NCBI RefSeq assembly: GCF_003991205.1
Contig: NZ_RXOZ01000033.1
Coordinates: 1 to 64,000, forward strand
Length of the DNA: 64,000 bases
Source: Georgenia sp. SYP-B2076
Lineage (GTDB): Bacteria > Actinomycetota > Actinomycetes > Actinomycetales > Actinomycetaceae
Reading direction: 5' to 3'
The notes beneath the pieces are model-generated. The model ran no database searches and was not told the DNA's origin. It saw only the letters and a list, made by a program, of their open reading frames with translations. Position numbers and translations under genes: made by a program. Of the stretch, positions 51,338 to 59,001 are shown in pieces. The first letter of the stretch is position 1. Every line of letters starts with the position of its first letter.

Positions 51338-51386
51338 CGCGGGAAGGCCCGGATCCCCTGCGAAGGGGGATCCAGGCCTTCCCGCG
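51338..51386. terminator. Long hairpin downstream of the AmiS/UreI gene
   Basis: Arms of 12 bp (CGCGGGAAGGCC / GGCCTTCCCGCG) and 8 bp (GGATCCCC / GGGGATCC) separated by a one-base mismatch, with a 7-base loop. A 15-base direct repeat TTGGCTCAGGGCGAC follows at 51390-51404 and 51414-51428. Terminates the minus-strand isochorismatase-amiS operon; the 51197-51461 gap holds nothing else I can support. Confidence 0.75.
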
Positions 51387-51461
51387 CCATTGGCTCAGGG
51401 CGACGCGAAGCTTTTGGCTCAGGGCGACAAGAACGGGGCCTCTGCGCCCAGGCCGATGGGA

Positions 51462-52130
51462 CTACGCCTCGGAGGGGACGAGCTCGCCGCCGGCCCGGGC
51501 GGGACTCCCCTCGCGCCGGGTGCCCCGGCCCGGCAGGGCCCCCCGCGTCAGGACGACGGACAGGGCCGTGAGCAGCGCGAGGCCGGCCAGCGCCGCCAGG
51601 CCGGCGGTCGCCGTCGTCGCCCAGGTGCCGTGGAGCAGGAAGAGCGCCGAGACCGTGCAGGTCGGCACGCCCAGGAGGACCAGGAACCAGCCGGTGAACC
51701 GGCCGAGGTCGAAGGACCCCAGCCGGGTGCGGCCGAGGCCGAGCAGGACGAAGAAGAGGGTCCACATGATCGCCCACGTTCCCCAGATGACCGCGAAGAC
51801 CGGGTCGGTCCGGGCGGTGGTGACCGCGTAGAACAGGGCGATGGCGGCCACGAACGCGCTGTACCAGCCGAAGCCCTGGGGCTCGATCTCGAAGATGTTC
51901 AGCAGCCCGAACCAGAGGTACGTGATCCCGAACAGGAGGCTGGGCCAGGTGGCGTTGACCACGGCCGGGTCGGTGCCGTGCTGGACCAGGATGATCGTCG
52001 GGAAGACCACCTGGACGGTGCCGACGAACAGGTTGAGGGGCGCGGCGCTGCGCGGGGGCACGAGGCCGAGGCTGGACAGCCCGTTGACGAGCAGCACCAC
52101 GCCGACGAGGAGGAGGCCGACGGTGCCCAT
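51462..52130 (-). CDS. AmiS/UreI family amide or urea channel
   Basis: 222 aa with about seven hydrophobic helices. Family landmarks: MGTVGLLLVGVVLLVNGLSS at the N-terminus, NATWPSLLFGITYLWFGLLN, and FEIEPQGFGWYSAFVAAIAL, like AmiS/UreI proton-gated channels for short amides or urea. The Arg/Gly tail is cytosolic. Its ATG overlaps the TGA of the upstream isochorismatase-like hydrolase by one base (TGATG), so the two are made together, suggesting that the channel brings in the amide substrate of that enzyme. Confidence 0.88.
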   Translation of the reverse strand: MGTVGLLLVGVVLLVNGLSSLGLVPPRSAAPLNLFVGTVQVVFPTIILVQHGTDPAVVNATWPSLLFGITYLWFGLLNIFEIEPQGFGWYSAFVAAIALFYAVTTARTDPVFAVIWGTWAIMWTLFFVLLGLGRTRLGSFDLGRFTGWFLVLLGVPTCTVSALFLLHGTWATTATAGLAALAGLALLTALSVVLTRGALPGRGTRREGSPARAGGELVPSEA

Positions 52131-52879
52131 CAGCGGGCCACCAGGTCGATGAAGTCCCGGGAGGAGATCACCGGCGCGAAGAAGCTGTTGATGCGCTCGA
52201 AGGTCGAGCGCTCAGTGCTGGGGTGGTTGGTGCCCGTCGCGTCCCCGATGACGATCGGCAGGTAGCCGTTGTCACGTGCCGCGCGGGCGTTGCCCTCGAT
52301 GCACCAGTCGGTGTGGATGCCGGTGATGACGACGGTCTCGACCTTCTTGCGGGCGAGCTCGAGTGGGAGGTCCGTCCCGGTGAACGCCGTCTGCAGGGCC
52401 TTCTCATAGAGCTCGTTGTCACCCGGCTCGACGAGCTCCTGGAGGTCGGAGACGAGGGCGTCGTCCCATGCGATCTGCTCGGGGGTGGCGTCGATCGCGC
52501 CGGTCCACGCCTGGTACTGCGCGCGGTCGAACTCCGACTGCGGGTAGGTGTCCCGGAAGACGGTGTAGCCGATCCAGTTGAAGGACACGAAGTTCGAGGC
52601 GGTGCGCGCGGCCCGGACGCTCGCGACGGTCGCCTCCAGGGAGCCGCGGAACGCGTGGCCCTCGGCGTACTGCACGCCACCGGGCCGGTAGAGGGAGTTC
52701 GACTGGCTGACGGAGAGGAACGCGGCGGGGCGCGAGAGGATCTCGCGCAGGTCGAGCGACTTCCACTGCTCGGCGAGCGGCGGGATCGAGTCGACGTTGC
52801 TGGGCGGGAAGCCGAGGGCGGCAGGGTCGAGCGGCACGGGCTCGAGCGGGGTGACGCGGGGGGCGATGTCGATGGACAT
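52130..52879 (-). CDS. Isochorismatase-family cysteine hydrolase with non-canonical triad
   Basis: 249 aa. The C-terminal half fits the cysteine hydrolase family: EKALQTAFTGTDLPLEL carries the conserved Lys160 and ITGIHTDWCIEGNARAARDN the nucleophile Cys193. At the place of the third catalytic residue, normally Asp in a V(V/I)DxQxDF strand, this protein reads FLSVSQSNSLYRPGG, with Ser58 aligned to the Asp. The N-terminal 50 residues are a Pro-rich extension. GGAG seven bases before ATG 52879. Operon partner of the AmiS/UreI channel. Likely an amidase-like or related hydrolase, or altered in function. Confidence 0.8.
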   Translation of the reverse strand: MSIDIAPRVTPLEPVPLDPAALGFPPSNVDSIPPLAEQWKSLDLREILSRPAAFLSVSQSNSLYRPGGVQYAEGHAFRGSLEATVASVRAARTASNFVSFNWIGYTVFRDTYPQSEFDRAQYQAWTGAIDATPEQIAWDDALVSDLQELVEPGDNELYEKALQTAFTGTDLPLELARKKVETVVITGIHTDWCIEGNARAARDNGYLPIVIGDATGTNHPSTERSTFERINSFFAPVISSRDFIDLVAR

Positions 52880-53316
52880 GGAGGTCTCCCTGAAGGGGTG
52901 GGCATGACACGAGGTGGAGGTCAGGCGGCGCGCTGCCGAGAAGGCTGGCGGCGCCGCGGGCTGACGAACGGGGCCGTGTAGCCGGCCGTCGCCCGGTGCG
53001 TGTCAGCGCACCTGGGACGGGCGCAGACGAACCGTGGCGGCGGCCGGGGGCATTCGCTCTGCCGCGCCGGTCAGGTAGGTCGTCATGCGCAGGAACGTAG
53101 TCACGTCGCTGCGAGCGCCCCGGCACGGTGACGGAAATCTCAGTCCATGAGACCGACGATGGATCCCGGGCAGGAGGGTTTCGAGGGGAGAGACCAGCGG
53201 TGTCACCGCCCTGGGCGTGCGCGCGGCAGCCCCAGAACGGGGGCTGGTCTGATCCGCCGGGGGGCGCGCACGCTGGCACGGAGCCGCCCCCCCCAACCGT
53301 TCGCCGCAGATTGAAG
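52880..53316. other. Intergenic leader region between the isochorismatase operon and a secreted-protein gene
   Basis: 437 bp between divergent genes. It holds a possible minus-strand promoter and 27-codon mini-ORF (see separate entry), then about 120 nt of GC-rich leader before the hydrolase ATG with no riboswitch I recognise. On the plus side there is an eight-C tract at 53287-53294, 22 bp before the secreted-protein start. Longer open frames here lack any recognisable product. Confidence 0.6.
53003..53086 (-). CDS. Candidate leaderless mini-ORF (27 aa) in the leader of the hydrolase-channel operon
   Basis: ATG 53086 lies seven bases after TACGTT on the minus strand (53099-53094), the same leaderless geometry seen at other genes in this window. 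The predicted peptide starts MTTYLTGAAERMPPAAA and ends RPSQVR. It might be a regulatory leader peptide for the isochorismatase/AmiS operon, whose first ATG is 123 bases downstream. No run of a regulatory amino acid is obvious. Speculative. Confidence 0.3.
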   Translation of the reverse strand: MTTYLTGAAERMPPAAATVRLRPSQVR

Positions 53317-53856
53317 ATGATCGGCATGAAGGCCCTCGGACCGCTGCGACCCGCTCGTCGCCTCGCCGCCGTCGGCGCTGGCGCGCTCGCCATGGCCTCG
53401 TTGGGCTTCGTGGGGCTGCCCGCGGACGCCGCATCGACGACGCCCGGTGACTTCAGCTCTGTGGTTGCGCCCAACCCGCTCGCGTACACCGTCGACGACT
53501 GCACGGTCGAGGTCGGGATCGTGTACGACTGGACGCCCGCGCCCGACTATCACCACATCGGCGGGGTCCGCGTGAACTGTGCGACCACCCACAGCGTCAT
53601 CGACGCGACGGTCGCGTTGTACTACCAGGACCCCTCGACCTCCCAGTGGGTCCAGTACGGCGACGGCAGCTACGGGGTCCGCTACGACTCCGCCGGCACC
53701 GGCTACGCCATCCCCGACAGCATCCTGCGGACCACGCCGTACTGCGTCGGCGAGCTCAGGGGGAACTACTGGATGGTCGGGGCGACGGTTCGGACCGAGC
53801 GCACCGGCGGCACCGTCTACAGCCACGCATTCACGGACCCCGGCGCGGGCTGTTGA
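53317..53856 (+). CDS. Secreted protein of unknown function with four cysteines
   Basis: 179 aa. Signal peptide: basic start (ALGPLRPARRL), hydrophobic core (AAVGAGALAMASLGFVGL) and a likely cleavage after PADAA near residue 39. The mature part has four cysteines (VDDCTVEV, RVNCATTH, TPYCVGEL, PGAGC) that could form two disulfides, and many alternating Tyr/Val/Thr residues typical of a beta-sandwich. No family recognised. ATG 53317 or ATG 53326; the ribosome binding site is poor. It lies upstream of the Tad pilus operon but 290 bp away, so co-function is not shown. Confidence 0.6.
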   Translation: MIGMKALGPLRPARRLAAVGAGALAMASLGFVGLPADAASTTPGDFSSVVAPNPLAYTVDDCTVEVGIVYDWTPAPDYHHIGGVRVNCATTHSVIDATVALYYQDPSTSQWVQYGDGSYGVRYDSAGTGYAIPDSILRTTPYCVGELRGNYWMVGATVRTERTGGTVYSHAFTDPGAGC

Positions 53857-54146
53857 CCTACGCCCCACCCCGGAGCGCGCCGGTCCGGGCCGAGGACGTG
53901 TGTAGCCGGTGACGGGAGCGGGACAAGGACTCTCTCGACCTCACGACTCAGGGCGTCCTGCGGCCCGCCCCGCAGACGGGCCGCCGCCAGCGGATCGCCT
54001 AGGACGCCTTGCGGGGAGCGCGGCCACGTGGTCCGTTGTCCACAGGCGCGTCAAAGTTCCCCCACGGACGGCTCCCCTCCAATAGGTTCTGCACTCACGC
54101 CGATCATCCGGCCGGAACTGTGCTCCAACGTTGGGGGTGGTGGTCG

Positions 54147-55382
54147 GTGGACGAAGGAGCGGCGCTCCTCGAGTCCGAGGTGCGCGAGCTGGTGCGCCGT
54201 CGCGGCCTCGACCCGGCCCGTGACGCCGACGGCGTGCGCACGCTCGTCGCCGCCGCGCTCGCGGACTACGACGACCGGTCGCTCGCCGGGCTCGTGCCGC
54301 CGCTGGCGGATCCCGGCGCGGCCGCCAAGCAGGTCGTCGACGCGGTCGCGGGCCTCGGCCCGCTCCAGCAGTACCTCGACGACCCGGACATCGAGGAGGT
54401 GTGGATCAACGAGCCGGGGAAGGTGTTCGTCGCCCGGTCGGGGCGCCCGGAGCTGACCACGACCATCCTCGACGACGCGCAGGTCCGTGACCTGGTCGAG
54501 CGGATGCTGCGGGCGTCCGGACGCCGCCTCGACCTGTCGACCCCGTTCGTCGACGCCTCCCTCGGCAGCGGCGAGCGCGTCCACGTCGTCATTCCCGACA
54601 TCACCCGGTCGGCCTGGGCGGTGAACATCCGCAAGCACGTGACACGGGCGCAGCGCCTGACCGACCTCGTCGCCCTCGGCTCGCTGACGCCACGGGCGGC
54701 CGCCTTCCTCGACGCCGCCGTCGTCGCGGGGCTCAACATCCTCGTCTCGGGCGCCACCCAGGCCGGCAAGACCACGATGGTCGGCGCCCTGGCGGGCGCC
54801 ATCCCGGCCGGCCAGCGCGTCATCACCGCCGAGGAGGTCTTCGAGCTGCGGCTGGGCAACAGGGATACGGTCGCGATGCAGACGCGCCAGCCCAACCTGG
54901 AGGGCACCGGCGAGGTGCCGCTCCGGCGCCTGGTCAAGGAGTCCCTGCGGATGCGCCCGGACCGCATCATCATCGGTGAGGTGCGGGAAGCCGAGGCGTT
55001 CGACATGCTCGTCGCCCTGAACGCGGGCATCCCCGGGATGTGCACCCTGCACGCCAACTCCGCGCGGGAGGCCGTCACCAAGCTGTGCACCCTGCCGCTG
55101 CTGGCGGGGGAGAACGTCAGCGCGGCGTTCGTGGTCCCCACGGTCGCGGCCTCCATCGACCTCGTCGTCCACCTCGAGCTGGACCACCGCGGGCGCCGCA
55201 CGGTGCGCGAGGTCGTCTCGGTCACCGGCCGGGTCGAGGACGGAGTCGTCGAGACCGCCGAGATCTTCGTGCGCCGCGAGGGCGCGCTGGTGCGCGCGGG
55301 GGGCTACCCCGGCCGGGACGACCGGTTCGAGCGCGCCGGCTTCGACGTCGCCGCCCTGCTCGCCGACGAGGACGGGCGGTAG
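54147..55382 (+). CDS. cpaF: Tad/Flp pilus assembly ATPase (CpaF/TadA)
   Basis: 411 aa secretion ATPase of the VirB11/PilT superfamily powering Flp pilus assembly. N-terminal domain with GLGPLQQYLDDPDIEEVWIN; Walker A VSGATQAGKTTMVGAL (the usual GGTGSGKT reads GATQAGKT); Asp box RVITAEEVFELRL, Walker B RPDRIIIGEVREAEAFDML, His box GMCTLHANSAREAV. GTG 54147 is preceded by GGGGGTGG. Starts the tad operon: tadB follows after 2 bp. The tad prepilin peptidase and CpaB/CpaE genes are not in the window. Confidence 0.92.
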   Translation: MDEGAALLESEVRELVRRRGLDPARDADGVRTLVAAALADYDDRSLAGLVPPLADPGAAAKQVVDAVAGLGPLQQYLDDPDIEEVWINEPGKVFVARSGRPELTTTILDDAQVRDLVERMLRASGRRLDLSTPFVDASLGSGERVHVVIPDITRSAWAVNIRKHVTRAQRLTDLVALGSLTPRAAAFLDAAVVAGLNILVSGATQAGKTTMVGALAGAIPAGQRVITAEEVFELRLGNRDTVAMQTRQPNLEGTGEVPLRRLVKESLRMRPDRIIIGEVREAEAFDMLVALNAGIPGMCTLHANSAREAVTKLCTLPLLAGENVSAAFVVPTVAASIDLVVHLELDHRGRRTVREVVSVTGRVEDGVVETAEIFVRREGALVRAGGYPGRDDRFERAGFDVAALLADEDGR

Positions 55383-55384
55383 CC

Positions 55385-56245
55385 GTGGGCGTCGTCGCGG
55401 GCCTGCTGCTCGGCACCGGGCTGCTCTCGGTCTGGTTCTCCTTCTTCGATCGTGCCGCGCCGGCGCCACGGTCACGCCCGACGTGGGCCGAGCGGACCCA
55501 GGACCTCCTCGTGCAGGCGGGCGCGCCGACGGTCGGCCCCACGTCCCTCGTGGCCACCTCGGTCGCGCTCGGCCTCCTGACCCTGGTGCTCGCCACCGCC
55601 CTGACGGCCTCGCCACCGATCGCGCTGTGCTTCGCCGCGATCGTCCTCGCGGGGCCCTACGCACTGGTCCGCTCCAGGGCGCGACGGCGCCGGACCGAGC
55701 TTCGGGCGGTGTGGCCCGAGGTCCTGGACGACCTCGTCTCCGGCGTGCGGGCGGGGCTCTCCCTGCCCGAGGCGCTGATCGCGCTCGCCGACCGGGGACC
55801 CGAGGAGGTCCGTGCGGAGTTCAGGAGGTTCGCCGAGGACTACCGCGCCACCGGCCGGTTCGTCGACGCGCTGGAGGCGCTCAAGGCACGCCTCGCGGAC
55901 CCCGTGGCGGACCGCATCGTCGAGGCCCTCCGGCTGACGCGGGAGGTGGGCGGCACCGACCTGGGCCGGCTGCTGCGCACCCTCGCCCAGATGCTGCGCG
56001 ACGACCTGCGCACGCGCGGCGAGCTCGAGGCCCGCCAGTCCTGGACGGTGAACGGCGCCCGGATGGCCGTCGCCGCGCCGTGGGTCGTGCTCGTGCTCCT
56101 GTCCACCCGCCCCGAGACGGCGCAGGCGTACAACTCGGCCGCCGGCGTCGCCATCCTCGCGGCGGGGGCCGGCTGCTCGGTCCTGGCCTACGTGCTGATG
56201 GTGCGCATCGGGCGCCTGCCCGAGGAAGCGCGCGTGCTGCGGTGA
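55385..56245 (+). CDS. Type II secretion/Tad inner membrane protein TadB-like
   Basis: 286 aa T2SSF-domain platform protein. One helix at the N-terminus, two helices at about 57-100 (LVATSVALGLLTLVLATALT), then the cytosolic F domain VWPEVLDDLVSGVRAGLSLP EAL-type helix (residues about 118-140) with LTREVGGTDLGRLLRTLA, and two terminal helices. Interacts with CpaF and the TadC-like protein. GTG 55385 begins 2 bp after the cpaF stop. Confidence 0.88.
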   Translation: MGVVAGLLLGTGLLSVWFSFFDRAAPAPRSRPTWAERTQDLLVQAGAPTVGPTSLVATSVALGLLTLVLATALTASPPIALCFAAIVLAGPYALVRSRARRRRTELRAVWPEVLDDLVSGVRAGLSLPEALIALADRGPEEVRAEFRRFAEDYRATGRFVDALEALKARLADPVADRIVEALRLTREVGGTDLGRLLRTLAQMLRDDLRTRGELEARQSWTVNGARMAVAAPWVVLVLLSTRPETAQAYNSAAGVAILAAGAGCSVLAYVLMVRIGRLPEEARVLR

Positions 56246-57174
56246 CGCCGACCGCGCTGGGTGCCGCCGTCGGCCTGGCCGGTGGCCTGGGCCTGTGCCT
56301 GGTGATCTGGCGCCTCGCGGCCCGGCGGATCACCCTCGACGACCGGATCGGGCCGTACCTGCGCGAACGTCCGCGCACCTCCCGGCTCCTCGCCGAGGGC
56401 CGCAGCCACACGCCGTTCCCCACGCTGGAACGGCTCGTCGCGCCCTGGATGCACGACGCGGGCCGGCTGCTCGAGCGTCTGGGATCCTCCTCAAGCAGCA
56501 TCCGACGGCGTCTGCAGCTCGCCGGCGGGACGACGAGCCACGACCAGTTCCGCATGGAGCAGATGCTCTGGGGCGCGCTCGGCCTCGCCGCCGGGCTCTT
56601 CGCCGCCCTCACCATCGGCCTGGTCCGCGGCACGTCGTTCGTCCCGCTGCTGCTCGGCGTCGCGCTGTGCGCCGTGGGTGGCGCCGTCGCGCGCGACCAG
56701 CACCTCACCCGGACGGTGCGGCGTCGCCAGGAGCGGATGAAGGCCGAGCTGCCCGACCTCGCCGAGCTCCTCGCCCTCGCCGTCGGCGCCGGCGAGGGCG
56801 CGGTGGGCGCCCTGGAGCGCGTGGTGCGCACGACCCGCGGCGCGCTCGCCGAGGAGGTGCGTCGCACGCTCGCGGAGGCGCGGTCCGGCGTCCCGCTGGC
56901 CGTGGCGCTCGAGCGGATGGCCGCGCGGACCGACGCGCCGGCGGTGGCGCGGTTCGCGGACGGCGTGGCGGTGGCGCTGGAGCGCGGCACCCCGCTCGCC
57001 GACGTCCTTCGGGCCCAGGCCCAGGACGCGCGGGAGACCGCCCGGCGGGACCTGATGGAGCTGGGCGGGAAGAAGGAGCTCGGAATGATGATCCCCGTCG
57101 TCTTCCTCGTCCTCCCCGTCACGGTGCTCTTCGCGATCTTCCCCGGCCTGGCCGTGCTGCGGGTGGGCCTATGA
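56242..57174 (+). CDS. Type II secretion/Tad inner membrane protein TadC-like
   Basis: 310 aa second T2SSF-domain platform protein. N-terminal helix (GAAVGLAGGLGLCLVIWRLA), two central helices (about 108-150), F domain with ELPDLAELLALAVGAGEGAV and LAEARSGVPLAVALERMA, and C-terminal helix MMIPVVFLVLPVTVLFAIFP. GTG 56242 overlaps the TadB-like stop (GTGA). Works with the TadB-like partner as the membrane platform of the Flp pilus. Confidence 0.88.
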   Translation: MTPTALGAAVGLAGGLGLCLVIWRLAARRITLDDRIGPYLRERPRTSRLLAEGRSHTPFPTLERLVAPWMHDAGRLLERLGSSSSSIRRRLQLAGGTTSHDQFRMEQMLWGALGLAAGLFAALTIGLVRGTSFVPLLLGVALCAVGGAVARDQHLTRTVRRRQERMKAELPDLAELLALAVGAGEGAVGALERVVRTTRGALAEEVRRTLAEARSGVPLAVALERMAARTDAPAVARFADGVAVALERGTPLADVLRAQAQDARETARRDLMELGGKKELGMMIPVVFLVLPVTVLFAIFPGLAVLRVGL

Positions 57175-57267
57175 CCGAGCCGGCGTCGCCCCGGGGGCGC
57201 CCGGCCCCGCCGCGGCACCGCGCCGGGGCACCCACCCCCGCGACCGACATCCCAGGAGGAACGACCT

Positions 57268-57468
57268 ATGTGGACCACCCTCATCACGCTCATCTCCGCC
57301 CACCTCGCCCGGCCGATGCGCGACGACGATCGCGAGCGCGGGGACGTGCCCGGCTGGGTGCTCGTCACCCTCATGACCGCCGGCCTCGTGCTCGCGATCT
57401 GGGCGCTCGCCGGGCCCGCGCTCTCGAACGTCTTCGAGACGGCCATGACCCGGGTGCTCACCTTCTGA
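57268..57468 (+). CDS. Flp/Tad pilin-like small protein
   Basis: 66 aa with one hydrophobic helix, PGWVLVTLMTAGLVLAIWAL, after a charged N-terminus RDDDRERGDV. The ERGDVPGWVLVTLMTAGLV pattern is typical of actinobacterial tad-locus small membrane proteins; cleavage after the Gly of RG|DVP by a prepilin peptidase is plausible. AGGAGGA lies seven bases before ATG 57268. Likely the major pilin or a pilin-like subunit. Confidence 0.8.
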   Translation: MWTTLITLISAHLARPMRDDDRERGDVPGWVLVTLMTAGLVLAIWALAGPALSNVFETAMTRVLTF

Positions 57469-57470
57469 CC

Positions 57471-58001
57471 ATGCCCGACGCGCTCACCCCGGGCGGTCCG
57501 GGACGCCGGGACCTCGCGGCACGCCCGCGCGCCGCGAGGTCATGGTCACGCCGTCCACGTCGCCTGCCGGCGCGCGACGGGACCGAGCGCTCCTGGAGCG
57601 GGCGCATGGGGGAGCGGTCCCGCGGGTCCGCGCTCGTCGACTTCGTGCTGGTCTCCGCGCTCGTCGTCGTGATCGTCGTCGGCCTGATCCAGGTGACGCT
57701 CGCGCTGCACGTGCGCAACACGCTGATCGACTCGGCGTCCGAGGGCGCCCGCCGTGCCGCCCTGGTGGGGTCGAGCACGGAGGCCGGCGTCGCGCGCACC
57801 CGCGAGCTCATCGGGCTGACCCTCTCGCCGCGCTACGCGGAGGACGTCAGCGCGCGCACGATCCCCGACGGCGCCGGCGGGACCGTCGAGATCCGGGTCA
57901 GCGCGCCGCTGCCCGTGCTCGGCCTCCTCGGCCCCGGAGGGGTGGTCACCGTCCACGGGCATGCCGTGCTCGAGCAGGAGCCCGGGGGCGCGGCCCCGTG
58001 A
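57471..58001 (+). CDS. TadE-like pseudopilin 1
   Basis: 176 aa minor pilin-like protein. A basic Pro/Arg-rich N-terminus is followed by RGSALVDFVLVSALVVVIVV, the TadE signature (G-S-A-x-V-D/E-F) and its transmembrane helix, then a small extracytoplasmic domain with EGARRAALVGSST. ATG 57471 is 2 bases after the pilin stop; ATG 57606, with GGAG upstream and just before MGERSRGSALVDF, is an equally good start and would give 131 aa. Confidence 0.82.
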   Translation: MPDALTPGGPGRRDLAARPRAARSWSRRPRRLPARDGTERSWSGRMGERSRGSALVDFVLVSALVVVIVVGLIQVTLALHVRNTLIDSASEGARRAALVGSSTEAGVARTRELIGLTLSPRYAEDVSARTIPDGAGGTVEIRVSAPLPVLGLLGPGGVVTVHGHAVLEQEPGGAAP

Positions 58002-58489
58002 GCCGGGCGACCTTGGCGGCGGCCCGGTGGCGCGCCCGCACGCTGGCCCGGTGGCTGGGCGGGCCGGACCGGGGCAGCGCGATCGTGGAGTTCCTCGGCG
58101 TGAGCCTGCTCCTCCTCGTCCCGGTCCTCTACCTCGTGCTCACGCTCTCCCGGGTGCAGGCCGCGGCGTTCGCCGCCGAGGGGGCGGCCCGCGAGGCCGG
58201 GCGGATCGTCGCGCAGGCGGCCTCCCTCGCGGAGGCGACGGCGAGGGCGGAGCGGGCGGTCGAGCTCGCGTTCGCCGACCAGGGCTTCGACGTCGACGGC
58301 GCCGGCGCGCTCGTGGCGACGTGCGCCGCCGACCCTTGCCTGACCCCCGGCGCGGTGGTGCAGGTGGAGGTGGGCATCGCCGTCGCCCTTCCGCTCCTGC
58401 CCAGCTTCCTCGATGCCGCGGTCCCGGCCGAGGTGCCGGTGACCGCCACCCACCTGGCGGTCGTCGGCGAGTTCCGGGAGGCGCCGTGA
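57998..58489 (+). CDS. TadE-like pseudopilin 2 (TadF position)
   Basis: 163 aa with the same architecture: basic N-terminus, DRGSAIVEFLGVSLLLLVPV then LYLVLTLSRVQAAAFAAEGA (membrane helix and start of the pseudopilin helix), and an outer domain with one Cys pair (CAADPC). GTG 57998 overlaps the previous TGA. Member of the same translationally coupled tad operon. Confidence 0.85.
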   Translation: MSRATLAAARWRARTLARWLGGPDRGSAIVEFLGVSLLLLVPVLYLVLTLSRVQAAAFAAEGAAREAGRIVAQAASLAEATARAERAVELAFADQGFDVDGAGALVATCAADPCLTPGAVVQVEVGIAVALPLLPSFLDAAVPAEVPVTATHLAVVGEFREAP

Positions 58490-59001
58490 GGCGTCGGGCA
58501 CCGGGGACGGGCCCCGCCCGCCGAGGTGCCGGCCCGCGCGGCGGCGGCGAGCGCGGCCAGATCATGCTGCTGACCCTCGCGTTCAGCGCGCTGGCGCTGG
58601 TCCTCGTCCTCGTCGTCGCGAGCGCCTCGGCCGTCCACATCGAGCGCAAGCGCCTGCTCGCGCTCGCGGACCTCGCCGCGGCCGGTGCCGCGGAGGCCAT
58701 CGACGAGGCCGCCTACTACGAGGCCGCCACGACACCGGCCCCGGACGGGGCGTCGTCGGCGACGACGGTCCCGCTCAGCGAGGCGACGGTGGACGCCGCC
58801 GTCCGCGCCTACCTCGCCCAGCCCGCGGTGGCGGGGGAGTTCGACGGCGTGCGGGTGGCGGAGCCGACGGGCACGCCGGACGGCCTGACGGCACAGGTCA
58901 CCCTGACGGCCGTGGCGCGACCGCCCCTGGTGCCCTGGGCGCTGCTCCCGTGGAGCGAGGGCATCACGCTGCGCGTGACGTCGACCGCGCGCGCCGGTTG
59001 A
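58486..59001 (+). CDS. Tad locus pilus-assembly protein (TadG/Rv3654c-like)
   Basis: 171 aa. Basic Gly/Arg-rich N-terminus, then GERGQIMLLTLAFSALALVL with the transmembrane helix continuing to SASAVHIERKRLLALADLAA; this ERGQ...HIERKRLLALAD pattern is typical of the last small gene of actinobacterial tad operons (Flp pilus-assembly TadE/G-like). The extracellular remainder is about 100 residues. GTG 58486 overlaps the previous stop. Its last 38 bp overlap the 3' end of the convergent membrane-protein gene. Confidence 0.82.
   Translation: MRRRAPGTGPARRGAGPRGGGERGQIMLLTLAFSALALVLVLVVASASAVHIERKRLLALADLAAAGAAEAIDEAAYYEAATTPAPDGASSATTVPLSEATVDAAVRAYLAQPAVAGEFDGVRVAEPTGTPDGLTAQVTLTAVARPPLVPWALLPWSEGITLRVTSTARAG

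Noticed and set aside
52880-53086. Guanidine (ykkC) or other known riboswitch upstream of the hydrolase/AmiS operon
   Set aside because: The conserved sequence blocks of ykkC RNAs are not found; the leader is simply GC-rich.
57175-57267. Short ORF starting at ATG 57171 overlapping the TadC-like stop
   Set aside because: It has no ribosome binding site of its own, continues out of frame through the pilin gene, and its predicted peptide is His/Pro/Arg shadow sequence.
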